DNA of 15,843 nucleotides from JBFHRB01 sp041591915 (GTDB lineage Bacteria > Actinomycetota > Nitriliruptoria > Nitriliruptorales > Nitriliruptoraceae). The position numbers and the translations under genes are program-made. Position 1 is the first letter of the stretch, and every line of letters begins with the position of its first letter. Under the pieces are notes generated by a model. The model had not been told where the DNA came from. It did not search any database and saw nothing but the letters and a program-made list of their open reading frames with translations. The DNA lies in NCBI GenBank assembly GCA_041591915.1, contig JBFHRB010000044.1:1-15843 (forward strand), given 5' to 3'. This document shows, one piece after another, positions 12,880 through 15,843 of this stretch.

Positions 12880-13836
12880 ATGGCGGCACTCTTCAGCCTG
12901 GTCGCGACCGGCGTGTCGGGCGCGTACGCCATCGCGCTTCTCGGCCGGTACCGCGCGACACGGCGGCGCAACCGCGCGCTGCTGTTCTGGGGGATCGCCC
13001 TCGCCCAGTTCTGCATCGCGTCCGCGATGCTGGCTGCGGGGGCCATCGGTGGCTGGACGCCGGTGACGTTCCGGGTCTTCTACCTCCTCGGTGGCGTCCT
13101 GAACGTGCCCTGGCTCGCGATGGGATCGGTGGTCGTCAACGGCGGGAACCGCATCGTCGGCCGGATCACGGGCGCTGTCCTGTTGCTGGTGGCGGCGCTG
13201 ATGATCTCGCCTGCTCTCGGGGACACCCCGTTGCTCTGGGTGCCCGCGATCGGCGTGTGCACGGTCTGGGCCCTGCTGTTGGCCTTCGCCGACGAGGACG
13301 GACAGCGCGCGGGGTCGCTGGCGCTGCTCGTCGCCTTCTCGGGTGTGGCGACGATCGCCGTGGCCTCGGCGGCGCTCTCGGGGCCGGTCACGGGAGCCGG
13401 CCTCCCCGAAGGCCGGGAGCTCCTCGCCCCGGCCGTGCGCGGGCTGGCGGTTGCCGGCAACACGGTCGGCTCGCTGATCGTCATCGTCTCCGCAGTCGCC
13501 TCGGCCCTGGGCCTGGGATGGCAGGACGTCGAGGGCGATCGCCGCGACGAGGTCCGCGAGCTCATCCGCCGGCGTCCCGTCGAGGGAGTCGCGCGCTACC
13601 TCCACCTGGCAGCGGAGACGCGTGAGTCCTCGGGGCTCGTCCACCTCGTGCGCGGCAACCTCCTGATCGCGGCGGGCGTGCTGGTCGCGGCGGCCGGCGG
13701 GGCCTTCTCCTTCCTCGGGGAGACGACCGGCAACGCGGTCGGCCTCGGCCTCGGCGTGACGCTGATGTACCTCGGCTTCCGGCGCACGCAGCGGCGACAC
13801 GAGCGGCCCGCCGCTCCCGGTACCGTCGCCGGTTGA
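12880..13836 (+). CDS. Multi-pass membrane protein of unknown function
   Basis: I do not recognise a characterised family. The 318-aa protein has eight or nine hydrophobic spans at about 3-22, 33-55, 65-86, 93-112, 117-136, 144-166, 187-212, 259-278 and 284-300. A charged loop (WQDVEGDRRDEVRELIRRRP, 214-233, through about 257) precedes the last two spans, and the C-terminus is basic. The motif YLLGGVLNVPWLAMGSV (68-84) is the most distinctive stretch. AGGA at 12870-12873 supports the ATG. It follows the ligase by 39 bases, and its stop lies 23 bases before the glutaredoxin ATG, so all are probably one transcript. A role as transporter or redox-linked membrane protein would be guesswork. Confidence 0.8.
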   Translation: MAALFSLVATGVSGAYAIALLGRYRATRRRNRALLFWGIALAQFCIASAMLAAGAIGGWTPVTFRVFYLLGGVLNVPWLAMGSVVVNGGNRIVGRITGAVLLLVAALMISPALGDTPLLWVPAIGVCTVWALLLAFADEDGQRAGSLALLVAFSGVATIAVASAALSGPVTGAGLPEGRELLAPAVRGLAVAGNTVGSLIVIVSAVASALGLGWQDVEGDRRDEVRELIRRRPVEGVARYLHLAAETRESSGLVHLVRGNLLIAAGVLVAAAGGAFSFLGETTGNAVGLGLGVTLMYLGFRRTQRRHERPAAPGTVAG

Positions 13837-13859
13837 CCAGGACCCAGGAGCGAATCGCG

Positions 13860-14162
13860 ATGGCCGTCACCATCGGCACGGGCAGCCGACGCCACCGTGC
13901 GACCGTCGAGGTCTACACCCGCCAGGGATGCGGCCTCTGCGAGGAGGTCGAACAGCAGGTCATCGCCGAGGCCGGCAAGGCCGAGGTCAGGATGATCGAC
14001 ATCGACCTCGATCCGTCGCTGGTCGAGCGCTACAGCGCCCGTGTCCCGGTCGTGGTCGTCGACGGACGCGAGGTCGCGGAGCTGCGGCTCGAACCGGGCC
14101 AGCTGAAGCAGGCCATCAGGCGTGCCCGTGAGGAGCGTTGGGCGGACTGGCGCCCGGCCTGA
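13860..14162 (+). CDS. Glutaredoxin-like thiol-disulfide protein (DUF836 type)
   Basis: This 100-aa thioredoxin-fold protein has the active site QGCGLCEE, with C24-G-L-C27. A beta strand precedes it (TVEVYT), then come the alternating strand VRMIDIDLD and the cis-proline segment ARVPVVVVDG. ATG 13860 is preferred because AGGAG at 13846-13850 lies 9 bases before it; a TTG at 13833 in the same frame overlaps the upstream stop. It matches the glutaredoxin family found next to rex and hemA in Actinobacteria (Rv0508 in M. tuberculosis, from memory). It probably reduces protein disulfides or mixed disulfides, with an unknown partner. Confidence 0.9.
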   Translation: MAVTIGTGSRRHRATVEVYTRQGCGLCEEVEQQVIAEAGKAEVRMIDIDLDPSLVERYSARVPVVVVDGREVAELRLEPGQLKQAIRRAREERWADWRPA

Positions 14163-14191
14163 CCGATTACCGCCCCGTCGTGGCGGCTGCG

Positions 14192-14197
14192 TAGCCT
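14192..14197 (+). promoter_or_regulatory. Candidate -10 box of rex
   Basis: TAGCCT (TAnnnT type), with transcription expected near 14204 and a leader of about 34 bases holding the AGGAA ribosome site (14227-14231). No Rex operator (TTGTGAA-N4-TTCACAA type) is visible around it. Confidence 0.4.
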
Positions 14198-14237
14198 CGA
14201 CACGTTCCCTCTCCATCCGTTCGAACAGGAACCGTCC

Positions 14238-14891
14238 GTGCGCAACAAGCGCATCCCCGGCGCCACCGTGGCTCGCCTGCCGGTGTACCTGCAGGCACTC
14301 GTGCAGTCGCAGGAGGCCGGGAACGAGACGATCTCGAGCGACGGGTTGGCACGGGCGGCGGGTGTCAACAGCGCGAAGGTGCGCAAGGACCTGTCCTACC
14401 TCGGGACCTACGGCACCCGGGGGGTCGGCTACCAGATCGACGAGCTGACCCAGGAGATCTCGGCCGTGCTCGGCCTGACCCAGGATCGCCCCGTGGTCAT
14501 CGTGGGCATCGGCAACCTCGGCACGGCCCTGGCCTCCTACGACGGTTTCGCCGACCGTGGCTTCTCCGTCGCTGGCCTGCTGGACGCAGACCCGGCGAAG
14601 GTCGGTACGGAGGTCGCGGGCCACAAGGTCCAGCCGTTCGACGACCTCGCGGACGTGGTCGCCGACAGCGGCGTCAGCATCGCGGTCCTCGCGACGCCGG
14701 CGGCTGCGGCGCAGGATGTGACGGACGCGCTGGTGGCCAACGGCGTGACCGCGATCCTCAACTTCGCGCCGGCGCACATCTCCGTCCCGGACGGGGTGAC
14801 CGTCCGGCGCGTCGACCTCTCGACCGAGCTGCAGATCCTGTCGTTCTACGAGCAGCTGGACACGGGGGCGGCGAAGGCGCAGGCGGGCTGA
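14238..14891 (+). CDS. rex: Redox-sensing transcriptional repressor Rex
   Basis: This 217-aa protein represses respiratory and fermentation genes until a rising NADH/NAD+ ratio releases it from DNA. GTG 14238 has AGGAA 6 bases before it. The N-terminal winged helix carries the family signature: RLPVYLQALVQ, SSDGLARAAGVNSAKVRKDL and SYLGTYGTRGVGYQ (to about residue 62). The Rossmann domain has VIVGIGNLGTAL (GxGxxG), followed by the conserved NFAPAHISVPDGV and VDLSTELQILSFYEQL, the latter forming the domain-swapped C-terminal helix of the dimer. Length is typical, though shorter at the tail than Streptomyces Rex. In Streptomyces rex heads a rex-hemACD operon; here a strong hairpin follows the stop at once. 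Confidence 0.96.
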   Translation: MRNKRIPGATVARLPVYLQALVQSQEAGNETISSDGLARAAGVNSAKVRKDLSYLGTYGTRGVGYQIDELTQEISAVLGLTQDRPVVIVGIGNLGTALASYDGFADRGFSVAGLLDADPAKVGTEVAGHKVQPFDDLADVVADSGVSIAVLATPAAAAQDVTDALVANGVTAILNFAPAHISVPDGVTVRRVDLSTELQILSFYEQLDTGAAKAQAG

Positions 14892-14893
14892 CG

Positions 14894-14931
14894 GGCCCCG
14901 AGCGCGCACGGGCGGCCGTCGGCTCGGGGCC
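14894..14931 (+). terminator. Strong terminator hairpin between rex and hemA
   Basis: GGCCCCGAGC (14894-14903) and GCTCGGGGCC (14922-14931) form a perfect 10-bp GC-rich stem with an 18-base loop, starting 2 bases after the rex stop. There is no T-run. Confidence 0.65.
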
Positions 14932-14947
14932 GCGCCCCCGGACGCGG

Positions 14948-15039
14948 TACCCTGCGCGGCGAATCGCCAGTCTGCACTTCGCTGGCCGGTCGGGACGACG
15001 GATCGCGAGGCACCTCGGGTAGCCGAGGCCGGACCTCGC
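14948..15039 (+). promoter_or_regulatory. hemA promoter candidate and structured leader
   Basis: TACCCT (TAnnnT -10 type) at 14948-14953 would start a leader of about 135 bases. The leader contains an outer stem GCGAGG/CCTCGC (15005-15010 with 15034-15039) around an inner stem CCTCGG-GTAG-CCGAGG (15013-15028). The gap 14892-15094 holds no gene that I can see. Confidence 0.45.
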
Positions 15040-15094
15040 CACCGCACGTCGGTCCGAGCCCGCCGGCTCCACCACCGCCGGAAGTCCGCGCCTG

Positions 15095-15843
15095 ATGTCC
15101 GTTCTCGCCGTGGGACTCAACCACCGCAGCGCCGAGCTGGCGCTGCTGGATCGGCTGGCGATATCGGCCGAGGAGCTGCCGAAGGCGCTGGCCTCGCTCG
15201 TGCAGCTCGAGCACGTTCTCGAGGCGGCGATCATCTCCACCTGCAACCGGGTCGAGGTCTACGCGCACGTGTCGCGCTTCCACCCGGGCCTGCAGGAAGT
15301 GCGCGCCTGGTTGTGCGAGCGGGGCGATGTCCACCCCGCCGACCTCGAGGACGTCTACTACTCGTTCTACGACGACCGGGCGGCCGCGCACCTGTTCCAG
15401 GTCGCGTCCGGCATCGACTCCATGGTCGTGGGTGAGCGCCAGATCGCGCTGCAGGTCAAGCAGGCCCTGCAGACCGCCACGGAGGAGGGCGCGGCACGCC
15501 GCGTGCTGCAGAAGCTCTTCCGCGAGGCCGTCCGCGTCGGCAAGCGGGTCCGGTCCGAGACCGACATCTCGACCGGTGCGTCCTCCATGGTGGACGTGGC
15601 GCTCGACGTCGTCGCGGCCCAGGTCGACGGGCTCCGTGACCGCCGGGTCCTCGTCGCCGGTGCCGGGAAGATCGGCAGCCTCACCGCCGACCGGCTGAGT
15701 CGCGAGGAGGTCGGGGGCGTGCACGTCTGGAACCGCAACCTCGACAAGGCCGAGCGCCTCGCCGCCCGCGTCAGCGGCCAGGTCGTCGCGGTGGACGCGC
15801 TCGGCGAGGTCATGCGCGACGTCGACGTCGTGGTGTGCACCAC
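15095..15843 (+). CDS. hemA: Glutamyl-tRNA reductase (3' truncated by window)
   Basis: HemA reduces glutamyl-tRNA(Glu) to glutamate-1-semialdehyde with NADPH, the first step of tetrapyrrole synthesis by the C5 route. The first 249 codons are visible. VLAVGLNHRSAELALLDRLA opens the catalytic domain; STCNRVEVY holds the catalytic cysteine C50. The conserved VASGIDSMVVGERQIALQVK and FREAVRVGKRVRSETDIS follow, and RRVLVAGAGKIG begins the NADPH-binding domain. ATG 15095 is preferred because the conserved protein starts there; GGAAG at 15080-15084 is a weak, distant ribosome site. The C-terminal dimerisation domain lies outside the window. Downstream hemC/hemD are expected but not seen. Confidence 0.97.
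   Translation, partial: MSVLAVGLNHRSAELALLDRLAISAEELPKALASLVQLEHVLEAAIISTCNRVEVYAHVSRFHPGLQEVRAWLCERGDVHPADLEDVYYSFYDDRAAAHLFQVASGIDSMVVGERQIALQVKQALQTATEEGAARRVLQKLFREAVRVGKRVRSETDISTGASSMVDVALDVVAAQVDGLRDRRVLVAGAGKIGSLTADRLSREEVGGVHVWNRNLDKAERLAARVSGQVVAVDALGEVMRDVDVVVCT

Noticed and set aside
11260..13800. Very long open frame on the minus strand (846 codons) opposite the ligase and membrane protein genes
   Set aside because: It is antisense to two clear genes, its translation is low-complexity (Asp/Arg/Gly/Val-rich) without motifs, and long antisense frames are expected at this GC content.

Overview
The window is strongly GC-rich DNA (about 70% by eye) with very high GC at third codon positions, many GTG starts and TAnnnT-type -10 boxes. 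Gene content and order point to an actinobacterium: an AcuC-type deacetylase, a small excisionase-like HTH protein, a GalE2-like epimerase, a lysophospholipid acyltransferase, a BldN-type ECF sigma factor with a DUF5667 partner, a glutaredoxin-like protein, Rex and HemA. From memory, this resembles the M. tuberculosis Rv0500A-Rv0501-Rv0502 ... Rv0508-hemA region and the Streptomyces acuC ... bldN ... rex-hemA region. Protein divergence and the local gene mix suggest a deep-branching lineage (Nitriliruptoria- or Acidimicrobiia-like) rather than Streptomyces or Mycobacterium. That placement is inference.

Layout. 1-1871 (+): the end of a MacB/LolD-type ABC exporter, ATPase (partial) and permease translationally coupled. 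1921-3105 (+): AcuC-like histone-deacetylase-fold enzyme. 3129-3335 (+): HTH protein from a likely leaderless promoter. 3507-5737 (+): epimerase-like SDR protein and acyltransferase, a tight pair. 5759-10191 (-): a surface/regulatory block, read in transcription order as a 43-aa single-span membrane protein, BldN-type ECF sigma factor, DUF5667 membrane protein (probable anti-sigma, RsbN-like), a secreted protein with an LPXTG-like sorting signal, and a lipoprotein. 10247-11164 (-): xylose-isomerase/AP-endonuclease-2-fold protein. 11311-12840 (+): acyl-CoA synthetase-like AMP-forming ligase. 12880-14891 (+): multi-pass membrane protein, glutaredoxin-like protein and Rex, followed by a strong hairpin. 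15095-15843 (+): hemA, cut by the window end.

The most interesting part is the minus-strand sigma block. The DUF5667 gene is preceded by CGTATC-N16-CGTTGA at an ideal distance from its ribosome binding site. This is a near match to the sigma-BldN promoter as I remember it from Streptomyces, where bldN activates its own anti-sigma gene. The CGTTGA hexamer occurs three more times on the same strand upstream of the LPXTG-like protein gene. A 43-codon membrane miniprotein gene, too short for ordinary gene calling, sits 27 bases before the sigma gene. Together these suggest a BldN-like envelope regulon whose outputs are surface proteins. The redox genes at the right end (glutaredoxin-like, Rex, HemA) form a separate module. 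No Rex operator is visible, and a terminator separates rex from hemA.

No rRNA, tRNA, CRISPR array, insertion sequence or phage gene is visible.
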